Shown here: piece by piece, positions 1-11,700 of the stretch
Position numbering within the stretch: position 1 is the stretch's first letter
Layout of the letters: every line of letters starts with the position of its first letter
The notes under the pieces: generated by a model
What the model was told of the DNA's origin: nothing
Seen by the model: only the letters and a program-made list of their open reading frames with translations
Databases searched by the model: none
Assembly (NCBI RefSeq): GCF_932526225.1
Contig: NC_064047.1
Span: forward strand, 9,351,994-9,415,993
Direction of reading: 5' to 3'
Source: Nematostella vectensis
Lineage: Eukaryota > Cnidaria > Anthozoa > Actiniaria > Edwardsiidae
DNA length: 64,000 bases
Program-made: the position numbers and the translations under genes

Positions 1-1405
1 CCCTCACCTGTGCCCATCCAACTGCCCCATACAACAGTCCCACAACACCAATGACCACATCCATCCCCTCTCTACTGACATCAGGCCCTCATCTGTGCCC
101 ATCCAACTGCCCCATACAACAGTCCTACAACACCAATGATAACAACCATCCCCTCTCTACTGATATCAGGCCCTCATCTGTGCACATCCAACTGCCCCAT
201 ACAACAGTCCCACAACACCAATGACCACACCCATCCCCTCTCTACTGATATCAGGCCCTCACCTGTGCCCATCCAACTGCCCCATACAACAGTCCCACAA
301 CACCAATGACCACACCCATCCCCTCTCTACTAACATCAGGCCCTCATCTGTGCCCATCCAACTGCCCCATACAACAGTCCTACAACACCAATGACAACAC
401 CCATCCCCTCTCTACTGACATCAGGCCCTCATCTGTGCACATCCAACTGCCCCATACAACAGTCCCACAACACCAATGACCACACCCATCCCCTCTCTAC
501 TGACATCAGGCCCTCACCTGTGCCCATCCAACTGCCCCATACAACAGTCCTACAACACCAATGATAACACCCATCCCCTCTCTACTGATATCAGACCTTC
601 ATCTGTGCACATCCAACTGCCCCATACAACAGTCCTACAACACCAATGATAACAACCATCCCCTCTCTACTGATATCAGACCTTCATCTGTGCACATCCA
701 ACTGCCCCATACAACAGTCCTACAACACCAATGATAACACCCATCCCCTCTCTACTGATATCAGACCTTCACCTGTGCCCATCCAACTGCCCCATACAAC
801 AGTCCTACAACACCAATGATAACAACCATCCCCTCTCTACTGATATCAGACCTTCATCTGTGCACATCCAACTGCCCCATACAACAGTCCTACAACACCA
901 ATGACCACACCCATCCCCTCTCTACTGACATCAGGCCCTCACCTGTGCCCATCCAACTGCCCCATACAACAGTCCTACAACACCAATGATAACACCCATC
1001 CCCTCTCTACTGATATCAGACCTTCACCTGTGCCCATCCAACTGCCCCATACAACAGTCCTACAACACCAATGATAACAACCATCCCCTCTCTACTGATA
1101 TCAGACCTTCATCTGTGCACATCCAACTGCCCCATACAACAGTCCTACAACACCAATGACCACACCCATCCCCTTTCTACTGACATCAGGCCCTCACCTG
1201 TGCCCATCCAACTGCCCCATACAACAGCCCTACAACACCAATGACCACACCCATCCCGTCTCTACTGATATCAGGCCCTCATCTGTGCCCATCCAACTGC
1301 CCCATACAACAGTCCTACAACACCAATGACCACACCCATCCCCTCTCTACTGACATCAGGCCCTCACCTGTGCTGACCCAGCTGCCCCATGCAGCAGTGC
1401 TGACG
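1..1405. repeat. 85-bp minisatellite with 3-unit higher-order period
   Basis: About 16 head-to-tail copies of an 85-bp unit; the landmark AACTGCCCCATACAACAG recurs at 20, 105, 190, 275 and so on. Copies differ at a few diagnostic sites (GACCACACCC or GATAACAACC; CACCTGTGCCC or ATCTGTGCAC; GGCCCT or GACCTT), and these variants often recur every third copy, giving a 255-bp higher-order unit. Because 85 is not a multiple of three, each reading frame meets stops, so the array is not coding as a whole. It runs off the left edge. The last copy decays near 1380-1400 into unique sequence. Confidence 0.95.
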
Positions 1406-1566
1406 TACACAGAAAGATTCCCAACATCATTTCCAAACATGCTCCAAAAGAAAGTGAGATGGCATCTACTCCGCCCATGTACCATCGGACTGTCCAGAGT
1501 TCCTAAAGAATAAAACGGAACATTTGAAAGAGAACAGTTGAGGATGGGAAAAACATACATTTGACA

Positions 1567-2154
1567 GGGCTTCTGGAATTACGCGGAAAAAAACTCAAAA
1601 TTACGTGGAATTCTTTGCTAAATTACGCGCTAAATTACGTGGAAAATCAATCATTACGCGATAAATTACGCGGGATTTTGCAATACATTTTTCTTTAAAA
1701 ATCAAAATTTTGCGGGATTATTGACTGAATTATGCACTACACGCAATATCAACTGTTACGCCCAAACTACATTTTCTACCAAAGGAAAGCACGAAATAAC
1801 TTGAAAAGGTTATTTTTTTTGCGTGAAAATATCTTAGGCAAGTTTTCATTGGCTCCTAGCCACCAGCCAATAAAAAAGGGATTTATTATTAGTCCTAGGC
1901 CTTCGCGGTTTAGCAAAGAACGCCTAGTCATTTTATTTGTTTTCGAAATTCAGTTCGAAATATTGCACTCTTACGAAGAATATATCTCTTTTTTTATGAG
2001 AAATAGAGGTAAGAACCCTAAAAGAACACATCGGCTGTGAAATTAATTGTTTTGTCTTTCATAATTTAGCCAAATTACGCGGGATTACGCGGAAAAAGCC
2101 AAATTACGCGGAAAAAGCCAAATTACGCGCTTGTGCACGTAATTCCAGAAGCCT
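1567..2154. mobile_element. Short inverted-repeat element (MITE-like) rich in ATTACGCG
   Basis: A 16-bp perfect terminal inverted repeat, GGCTTCTGGAATTACG at 1568-1583 and its reverse complement at 2138-2153, bounds a roughly 590-bp AT-rich element. The sub-terminal regions carry many AATTACGCG / AATTACGTGG copies, mainly near both ends, as in MITEs with repeated transposase sites. There is no transposase. The 102-codon ORF inside (1732-2040) resembles nothing I know and is probably chance. Target-site duplication is not clear. Confidence 0.7.
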
Positions 2155-2489
2155 TGATTTGATGAATTTCGCTAGCCAACCAGCGTGGAAAAGACATGCT
2201 TCAATTAACAGCAGAACACAATGAATTCTCCTTTTAAAAGGTTTCTGTCAATTAAAACTATGATTCCCATATGTTTATTGGCTAATTTTCATAACGAAAG
2301 TCATAAAGTAACTGCTTGAAAGGGTATCCCTACAGTTGTGCAAGGTTTAGGTAGGGGGCTAGGCTCTCAAAGCAGACAGGTTGAACACTACCCTGTAGGC
2401 ATTGCTCTGATCATACTTTCAATTCCCCTCACCTTATCAATAAGGATCATACTAGTAAAGTAGGGAGAATTTCTATTTGGGTCACTCAC
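2155..2489. other. Non-coding gap left of the MAM exon
   Basis: Between the ATTACGCG element and the MAM exon. No convincing exon on either strand; presumably intron of the minus-strand secreted-protein gene. Confidence 0.4.
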
Positions 2490-5400
2490 CTGTTCCTTCA
2501 GGGATCACTCCATCAGAATAAGTGTACACATAGTATGAACCTTTAGGGTGGCCCCATTGAGGACCAGTATTCAGTGTGGGCGTGGCACCCTTGGTGCGTC
2601 GCCACTCCATACTCCGTACTGTTTGGCTGCTAAATATCCACCCACATGTATCCTTTTCAAAATCGCAGCTGATGGCAAGTTTTTTCTTAGAGGTCACTGA
2701 GCACCCTACAATAAATATGACAGACCTGTTACCATCCCATATAAAACTAACACTTTTTTTTGTCTCTTAGAGCTTTCTCAGAGAAAAAAAAAACAGAAGG
2801 AGGTTCCTAGGACTCCATCCTATACCTGTGCCAAAATGAGAAATTGCATAAATATCTGATGAATTAATTCAACTCTGGTTGACATCTTTGTTAGAAGCTA
2901 ATAAAGTGTTTAATTTTCTATGTGTATTTCAATAGAAAAAGAGAGAAAAAAGACAGATCTAGTGACATTTTGATGGAGCTAAGGATGCCATTTTCAACTG
3001 AACAGTTCTGTTAATTACTGTTCTGGACCCGTCCCTGCATTTTTCTCTAGACTTGCCCATGATAACACTGTATCAAAGTGACCATTGGAAGGGTAATATT
3101 GGTTTACGTGTCTTGTATTCCACTGTTTATAATAATTCTATTAGCCATAAGAGCACATTGAGATATATATGCTATAAAATGTGCAATATGGCCCAATAGA
3201 TAAGCTAGTAGAGGGAGTTCTTCGACCAAAATCTGACCACCCCTGAAATCCCATTTATGAGATTGATCAAATTACAAAAGAAAAAGTTCCTTTTTAATCA
3301 ACAAAAAAAAGGAGCAATGTTCATAAAAAATGGGGTTTAAAAAGGCCAGTTTTTATGGTAGTTTTATTTCCTTTTTTTTAAATGTTTTAAAAAATTTTCC
3401 TATCTCTAACTTTGGAATCAAGATGCACATTAGACAAATGTTATCCAAGTAGCTTTCTGGAGATCAAAGTTATAATCATAAACCTGGCGTTAGAATTGTT
3501 GTTAAAATGCTCTGATGCGCAACACCGTGCGCAAGGCCATAATTGTCACATGGTGTCAATATTGTGACATGCAGCTGCTGATGGCGTCTAATAGTCTGGT
3601 CTGCTCTCTCAGATCAAAATTGATCAGACAAGGTGTGCCAAATGCAAATTTATTATGAAAAGCATAATGCTGTTAGATAACACCTACAAACCATTCTAAA
3701 TTTACGGTACCTAAATGCAAAGAAATTATAATTATTTGCACCTTCCCTGTGTGTTTACATTATCACAAACCATGCTTTATAGTTGTTTTTTAGCTTAACT
3801 TTTTAATTCAAGATGAAACAAAAGATAACATACATGTATCAATGGCTTTATTCCATTATGAACTTTTAAAGGGCTAACAAAAACTAGGGTTGGGAACCAT
3901 ATTAACTGAAAGAGGTATCATTTTTTTCTAGTCTTTGAATTTTATTTAAACCATAGAAACAAAGCTGTATCTTTAGTTAAATTAGAATTTAGCAAAAATC
4001 ACAGACTTGATTGTTTAGTACCAATAATACTTACAGAAAATTGATGTCAAACTGTGAAAAAGGAAATTAAAACTGAGGGACACTACGTATTTACCACAAA
4101 AAGTGTTGGTAATTGCCTAAAAAACTGTTAGCAAAAAATAAAAGCTTGTTTAAAAAAACACAAAGGGACATAAGAAACAATTCCAATCTATGTAGAAAGC
4201 AAAGTAATTTTAAAAGTATGGGTATTGATTTCAATAACAAAGGGCTGTAAAATGAAAAATTACTGTAAAAAAGCAGTTGTTAATTGGAGTTATTGGGCTG
4301 TTAAATGAGAATAGTTATTAGAACAATTGTTTGCTAACAATAATTAATTTTCAAAGACTGTGCTGATAAGCAAAGTGTTTTTTATCTCCTATTTAGAAGA
4401 ACCAAAAGTTATCCAATATTTATTGGGGTTCCTTTTAGACCGAGCAGCAAGCAATATCTGATGCCACTTGTAGTTTAAGTACAACATGTGCTTTTTATTT
4501 GCATTGTAAGAAAAAGCAAACACTTCTGATTGTCTAAACAAGAATTCTAATCATGCTCTGCTTTGCATCAATAAAAAAACTATTCAAATGGGAAGGTCTG
4601 TATGTATACCCTTTCAGACAACCATTTTATTATTCTAAAATGCTTTTTTTGTTAGACCTCTTTAGTCAAAACAACACAGAAAAATATATTTTAGCTACAT
4701 CATATAAAATGAAAAAAGTGTAATAAGTTGAATCAATCTTCACTTTAAATTTGCCAAGCAAGTTTTTTTTTAATTTACAGATAAGAATCAAAAAGCCAAA
4801 TTGAACAGTCTGTTAATTCTGTGCAGCTTTTTTAAGTATTTAAGTGCATACTTATCCTTATTTTTCTCAGGAATTAGCACCCACTGTTCTGTAACCTTCT
4901 TATTATTAAAAATTCACTCAGGCGTTAATAGTTCTTTTGTTAGAAAAACGTGCTTGGCTTATGGCCTAGTAAAATTGTTTTTATCATGTCAAAAGTACCT
5001 GTCATAGAATAAGATAATGTGCTAGTGTTTACAATAACATACCTGCAAATATGTATTTCATTTTTGAATACACAGAAGAAACAATAAAGTTTTTGGTAGG
5101 GGAATTTGTAAGCACAAGGGAGGCTGGATTTATAACTTCTGATCATGGCATCTAAGGATACACCTTTGGGCTACTTCAATTATTATTATTTTTTATCTTC
5201 ACAGCTCAAAATATTGTTTTGTTGTATGGTTGTGGGTCCAGCGATTCCTTACTTCAGTAGCAAAAAACACAGAACAATAGGGAGTGGCAGGGATGTCCGG
5301 CAGGTCTCATAGCATAGATTTTTTAAACAACAGTAAAACCCCAATAACTCAAACTCACAACCAAACAGACTTTAAGTTCCCTAGAGAGCAATTTTCAGTA

Positions 5401-6822
5401 ATTACGACATGGATAATTTAAAATCTTTTCATTTTCCCTTGAGAGTCTAATTTTAATGGGTTCCTTATATTTTAATAATATCATACCTGTAGCTTTCCTC
5501 GAGCGTTGCCCTTGGTTACAAATACTTGAGCAAGATGACCAGTCAGACATTCTCCAGCCATACGTCTGATATTTATATTTGACACACTGGTTATTGAAAA
5601 GAGCGGTCTCTTCTGAGCCATCACAGACACTACTGTACACCAGTACTCTGACCAGCGCCTGGTTCACCCCCTTTTCCAGGAATAAGCCATCGCCCCAACC
5701 TCTATTCACAAGTACCATATAGCCAAGTTTTGATCCATCATTTCTACTTGGCATCCACATGCGAATTTTATTTTCATTGTAAGCATAAGTCACCCCGCCA
5801 TAACCATTAGTGTTATTATCGTCAGACTGCACAGAGCCTTGCCCTAGAAATATAGAGTGGACGTTCATTCCAGATAGAGTTTTGACTTGGACAACAACAT
5901 TTTCAGGAAGTTGACCAAGATTATGAGATATTTCCTTGAAAGAGAAACCATCCAATTGTGATTTTAATCTTGTCCAATTTGACTGGAATGCCGGAACTGG
6001 AAATTGATTCACCCAGATTTTCACATTAATACGACACCTCGTCTCAAGCTGCTCATACTTGCCGCCACCCCAAAGATCATTTAGAAGTATACAGCCTGTA
6101 TTGTTTAAGCCTTGGCTAGGAATCCATAATCTTACTAGCCTTTCATTAAAGGCATAGATTACCCCTCCATAGTGGCCAAGGGGGTCTGAATTCTGGGATG
6201 TGGAAATGGCAGGAAACCAAAAGCCACCATTAGAACTAGAATGGCTTTCAGGCGATACACGGACTACTATTCGATCGGGAACTTGTCTAAGCCGGTGGTC
6301 CACCTCGCCATAACTCCCTCTAACTGTACCATTGCCAATAACAGTATCGATGTCAAAATTAGGTTCTGGGCCTTTACCCCAGACCTCAACGAAAACATGT
6401 GCTTCGTTCAACTGCTGGGCGTTTTTCTCTCCAGCCCAGCCATCTTTAATAAATACTATGAAGCCATTTGGGCTTGTTGGCGCCCAAACGCGTACAAATT
6501 CAGAATTGTAAGCGTAAATAAGGCCACCATATGAACTGTGTTGGTAGCTTGCCTGGTTTGCGCCAACCCCATTGAAACAAAACCCTTGGTTGGGTCCAGA
6601 TTGTGGCTTTGCGTACACTCTGACGAAAAAAGGATCAACCGCTAAACCATGTCGAACTTCCTTAAACGATTGCTGTCCATTTTGCGACCGCAAGGTGAAA
6701 TTAAACTTGAATTCCGGCTGTGGAAATGTGGCAAGTCGACCGCAGTATCGTAAGCTTTCATCAGAGAACACAAACGGAGTTATTCCCAACAGAAATAATA
6801 CTACAACTACAGAGAAAGGCAT
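2490..6822 (-). CDS. Secreted three-module protein with TSP1 start and MAM exon
   Basis: Exon 1 is 6822-5487. It starts with a signal peptide (MPFSVVVVLFLLGITPFVFS) and holds three diverged modules of about 120-130 residues, each with a core like YGGVIYAYNE, then a VR-W-P stretch and a Gly/Trp-rich turn (GWAGE, LWGGG, GWGDG). A cysteine-rich stretch and the start of a thrombospondin type-1 repeat follow (SDWSSCSSICNQGQRSR). The exon ends at a consensus donor (ACAG|GTATGA) in phase 1. A second exon, 2696-2490, begins after GCTCAG, is phase 1 at both ends, and encodes the first half of a MAM domain (CDFEKDTCGW...); its donor is CAG|GTGAGT. Phases match, so I place both in one gene by inference; small exons between could have been missed. 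The rest of the MAM domain should lie further left and was not found. I do not recognise the three-module family. Probably extracellular matrix or cell surface. Confidence 0.72.
2697..5486 (-). other. Intron of the secreted-protein gene
   Basis: About 2.8 kb of AT-rich sequence between the MAM exon and exon 1 on the minus strand. Short ORFs at 4801-5146 lack splice signals and domain features. I saw no further exon, though one short Cys-rich exon completing the thrombospondin repeat could be hidden here. Confidence 0.5.
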
Positions 6823-7194
6823 AAATGTGGCCTAAATTGCTTTTCAACTGGGAGCATTTGAGTAGAGTTTTTTGCCGTTTTTGCCAAGAATTCTTTCAAA
6901 CCTTCTAACACGCTCACGGCACGCGGATAAATGTTATGACTTACAAACGAGGCAAACTCGAGGCTAAGTAACCTCGCTGTCAAATTTCCGGTCATCGGAA
7001 AAACTCCGGAAGGTTTTGAAAATTCAACGTCTTCCACTCGGTATACGAGCTACTCACGATTTTAAAGACGATTATTTCGTCGATCCCTCGGAAGGACCTC
7101 GATAGCGTTAGCGTGACGCCATTGTTATCGTGGTCACGGTGTTTAGAAAACAAGATGGCGGACACTGTTGCTTCTTTTTACCCATAAAAGTAGG
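6823..7194. promoter_or_regulatory. Probable bidirectional promoter and zcrb1 non-coding first exon
   Basis: This interval separates the minus-strand ATG at 6822 from the plus-strand gene and is locally rich in CpG (CGCTCACGGCACGCGG, CGTCGATCCCTCGG). At 7152-7161 is AAGATGGCGG, the form of a YY1/initiator element common at TATA-less starts; the ATG in it leads only to a 10-codon ORF. A donor-like AG|GTAATG sits at 7192-7197. An acceptor TTGTTCCATAG lies 12 bases before the zcrb1 ATG, so a 5' UTR exon here spliced to about 8755 is plausible. Sharing of the promoter is inference. Confidence 0.45.
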
Positions 7195-8147
7195 TAATGA
7201 TTATGGTGCCTTAATCATTAATGTATGGATGTTTTGTTTGAACTCTCTAAAGCTAAGAGGCGTTAGGTTTTCCCTAGCTGTGATTTTTGTCTTTTGCCTT
7301 TATGGCTGTTAGGTTTGTCTTAGCTGTTATTTTTCTTTTGCCTTTTATGGCTGTTAGCTAAGCAACCAAGACTTGCCGAGGATAAATGTTAATTGAATTT
7401 AACTAAACAGACTGGACGCAACCAATTTATACTGTTTAATCTACGATAAGTATTGACGTTACTATCAAGTTATGATCCTGTTAAGGTAAACTCATATGAC
7501 AAAAAGAAATATATAGCCAATTATATCAAATACCCCTATCTGCATATGAATAAGTATACCAGCCGCGCTGTCAATAAAGTATTTAGATAATTTAACCTCC
7601 TTTTCTTACTGTATACAGTAGAAAAGTCATAAAGCCCCCCTACTTTTGAAATAGCCAGATCTCTCTGAACATTTTAAGGCCCTTTTGTCGATCTATTATT
7701 AGATATAATTCTCTATCATTCTCTCTTTGCGATGCAGATCTTGGCCTGTAAAAAGTATTGGTCTACAAATGTCAAATCTTGCTTTTATAATCTTTGAGAA
7801 ACTCACATTGACTTATAAGCCACCCTTTTCTCACAACCAATTGTCACTAATCATGTTTTTGTCATTGTTAACATGGCTTTCATTAACTTTCGGAGTAAGC
7901 GGTGGATATTGATAAGTAGGGGGTGGAAGTCATTTTATCTTTTTAGTTCAAATTAAACTTAAGTTGACTATAAAAAAAAGTAGCCTGCGCTTGGTGGAAA
8001 ATAGCTGGCGCTTCCGCCGGCGGCCTGGGCCTAACAAAACCCTTGATTAATATGTTGGGATAAACAACTAACGATTCCTAGGAAATTATTATGTGATATC
8101 TGTGGTTTTTATTATGTGCTCTTGAAAAAAATCTATTTCATAGGGGT
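7195..8147. other. Non-coding, probable first intron of zcrb1
   Basis: AT-rich sequence with a local repeat of the phrase around GGCTGTTAGGTTTGTC / GGCTGTTAGCTAAG at 7300-7360. No exon seen. Confidence 0.45.
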
Positions 8148-8640
8148 CCAACTTGGACCCCGGGGGGTATTCCCTTATATGGGCTATACGGAGACGTGCC
8201 GCTGGACAGGGTATGGTTTTTGACCTCCTAAACAGGGTATATATTTCAGGCCTCTCTGTCCTGAACAGGGTATATATTTCAGGCCTCTCTGTTCTGAACA
8301 GGGTATATATTTCAGGCCTCTCTGTCCTAAACAGGGTATACATTTCAGGCCTCTCTGTTCTGAACAAGGTATATATTTCAGGCCAATCTGTCCTAAACAG
8401 GGTACATAATTTTAAGCAAGGCTGTCCTAAACAGGTTTACCAATTTGGATGCCTTGCTAAAACTCGTAACGGCTGATACCGCCGCCGATTTGACTGCCTT
8501 GCTTGCTCTAAATTCAGGGTGTTGTCCTGAACAGGGTATGGTTTTTCAGAATTTTTGTCCTAAACAGGGTCAGGTTTCAAAAACCCCAACGGCACCCCTA
8601 TACCCAAACATAGGCCGAGTACCCCCCCCTAGGACTTGGT
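8148..8640. mobile_element. Inverted-repeat element holding a 33-bp minisatellite
   Basis: The ends are imperfect inverted repeats: GGGGGGTATTCCC near 8162 and its relative GAGTACCCCCCCC near 8618. Inside, from 8232 to about 8445, a 33-bp unit (AACAGGGTATATATTTCAGG...) is repeated about seven times at exact spacing (8232, 8265, 8298, 8331, 8364, 8397, 8430). Since 33 is eleven codons, both strands stay open through it (an 11-residue repeat VYISGLSVLNR on plus), but I see no sign that it is translated. Length, ends and lack of a transposase suggest a non-autonomous DNA transposon. Confidence 0.55.
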
Positions 8641-8766
8641 ACATGGGGGTAAGTGTTTTGTCTACCCTCCTACTGTACTGTATATCAGATACATCATCAA
8701 CCCCCCATCGCTTTTACCTTATTATGTACTTACATGATAATTATTTTGTTCCATAGCCTTCATAAT

Positions 8767-11700
8767 ATGAGCGGTGGTTTGGCCCCTAGTAAGTCTACTG
8801 TATATGTAGGAAATCTTCCATACTCGCTGACCAACAGTGATCTACATAAGGTATTTACATGATACTGTACATGTCTCACAGGCAGTTATTGGTGGCACAG
8901 TTCACAGAGTGCCATTCGGAAAGAGTTTCTGCAGCACTGGACCCTGGTTGATTCCAGTTTCAAACGAGAGTTGAGTTCAGTTGAGCTGTGTTCCATGGTC
9001 ATTTGAGAGTTGCCCGAGATGCCATTTTATGCTTTTTATTTGACCAATATCTACAGTATCTTTTACCCCAACCCTGTTATTAAGTAGTAAACACATATAG
9101 ATTTAGATATAGATTTGTAGTTGTTAAACAAATACACAAATGATTGTGCACTCAATTTTCAGGACTGTAGCCAGTATAAGGCAAAGCAAAACACTTGCCT
9201 TAATCATGATTTAGAATAGTGATATAATTGATCATTTATGATACACTTAGGGGTAGATCTACCTTTTAGTTGAAATGGGCACTTTTAGTTGAAATGGGGA
9301 CTTGATCCAATTACAATTGGAGAAGCATGTAAGCATCGTTTCCTTACATTTTGCTTTCTAACTCCCACAGACACAAATTTCCACCTCAAAGGGCAGTTTC
9401 ATTGATAGAATTTGTTCCAATTAGGCCCAATTCATACGTCGCTCTTTTGCTATGCCAAACCTAATTGTTTGGGTTAGGCACATGAACAATTCCATGTCTG
9501 AAGCATTCAAGTTCTGTATAAGGGAATTCAACCCCCCTAAACCTTTACTCTGCTACTGCCACTTCTCCTAGCCTTCTTCTATTTTCTGTTTTATCATCTT
9601 GGCCATACTGTAGTCATGTTATTGCCTGGCAGGCTTTAGTTCTCCTTTTTTATTTATTAAACTTATCAGTTTATATCAAACACAATTATACGAGTCAGCC
9701 TTAAGTTATTATATTAAAAAAATAAGACATTTTTCTATTTGCAAATGTTTATCAGTTTATATCAAACACAATTATACGAGTCAGCCTTAAGTTATTATAT
9801 TAAAAAAAAATAAGACATTTTTCTATTTGCAAATGTTTTATCAGTTTATATCAAACACAATTACACGAGTCAGCCTTTAGTTATTATATTAAAAATAATA
9901 AGACATTTTTTTTCTATTTGCAGGTCTTTGAAAGATATGGAAAAGTTGTTAAGTAAGTTGATATATAACATTTGATGCAATTTTTGAATTATTTCTAAAT
10001 ACTATTTTGGTTATACATGGTCCTGGAGAAGAGGGGGCACTGCTTTAGTTGTCACAGATTTTGGAAATCTTAGCTTATAATTTTGTATTGAATTGCCCTC
10101 TTTGCCAAACACCCTGTGTCCATTACCCCTCCCCCCTCTCCTTCCCCACCTGACATAGATCCAATAGAATTGCAACTTGGGATTTTTAGAGGTGTAAAAA
10201 CCTGGCCGTCCTGTCTCCCAAAAACCTAGCTAACCAACCTGTTTTTGTGGGACGTTAAGAACCACTGAAAAAGGCAAAGTCCATCCAGTGTCTGTACTTG
10301 GCCGCAAAACCAAAAGGGGCATGAACATACTAACACTCTCTCATCCATGTAAACTGCGTCGCAGCACAGTGCGCCTTATATAGCAGTCCGAATAAGACCC
10401 AAAGTAATGTAAATACAAATAGTTGTTTATTGGATCATTTATGGTAGAAGGATTTTGTTGTTCTTATGTACAGTGAAGCATTTCTTAGCTAGCAGGTTAA
10501 CATCAAAAGACCATTAAGGTTGTCACAAGTATAAGAAATGATTCCCGATAGATTAGTCATATAGTAGTCAATATTCTAATCTCTTTATAGAGTAACAATC
10601 TTGCGTGACAAGGAGACGAGGGAAAGTAGGGGCGTGGCCTTTATTCTCTTCATCGACCGGCAGTCTGCTCAAAATGCTGTGGCCGCTGTCAACAAAAAGC
10701 AGGTTTGTGATTAAAAAAAAAAAGATAGATAAGTGATGTTATTTTATCAAGTTTACTTCCGCAAATACTGTGCATATCCTCAAAGCTATTAACTCGCCAA
10801 CGTTTTAATGCTCTGTATTAAAATCTTGTTTACCCAGATGTTTGGTCGCACAATTAAATGTACAATAGCAAAAGATAATGGGCGTGCGCCAGAGTTTATC
10901 CGGAGAAGGGACTACCCGGATAAGTCTCGGTGCTATGAGTGTGGGGTAAGTAAGAAAGTCAGTCAATCAAGGTGTATTCAATAAGTTGAATAGCACTTGC
11001 AAACAATTTTAAATCAAGGTGATGAAGCTATTGGTGTTTTTCTAGAAATTATTTATCTATGTTTGCCTATGCGCAGCTAGTACCCTGGGTACCAGAGTCT
11101 CGTGCTTCACACCGACAACACGAGCCGCGAAGCGGCGATAACGAGTCAGTAAAGGGCGCATAGGAAACGAACGAAGCTCGAGACTCTGGTACCCAGGGTA
11201 CGCAGCTAGCTGCCATGTGTGAAAACTCACTTAGCTTTTTTTCTACTTTACATTTTTTCTTGCCTTTCAGGAGGGGGGGCACTTGAGCTATGAGTGCCCA
11301 AAGAATATGCTCGGGGAAAGAGAAAGGCCACCAAAGAAAATAAGGAAAAGGAAAAACAAAAATGACAGGTAGGATATCATTTTTTCAAATTAAATTTCTC
11401 AGCATGATCCTTCCCCGCCATGTGCTATTGTGTGTGAAAGTTAGATTTCTAGTTTCTGCACCATTTAGCGGCTTGTATTTCAAAATGACATGCCTTTTCA
11501 GTGGCAAAATTAGAATGGAACGAATGCCAAAGAGCGATGAAAGAATGAAATCTTTAGATGAAAATAACCCATTTCTGACACTTTCTGGCCGTATGCCGGA
11601 GCGTGCGCGACCTTGGCATGATTTTTTTTTCGCTTTTTGTACGTTAAACGGTAGGGTTCTTATACATCGATTCAAAATTTTTAGTATGGGTAGCATATGG

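Noticed and set aside
1-1405. CRISPR-like array
   Set aside because: Units are contiguous with no unique spacers, and the context is eukaryotic.
8089-8476. Repeat protein VYISGLSVLNR x6
   Set aside because: Product of a 33-bp minisatellite in a non-autonomous element; open on both strands alike.
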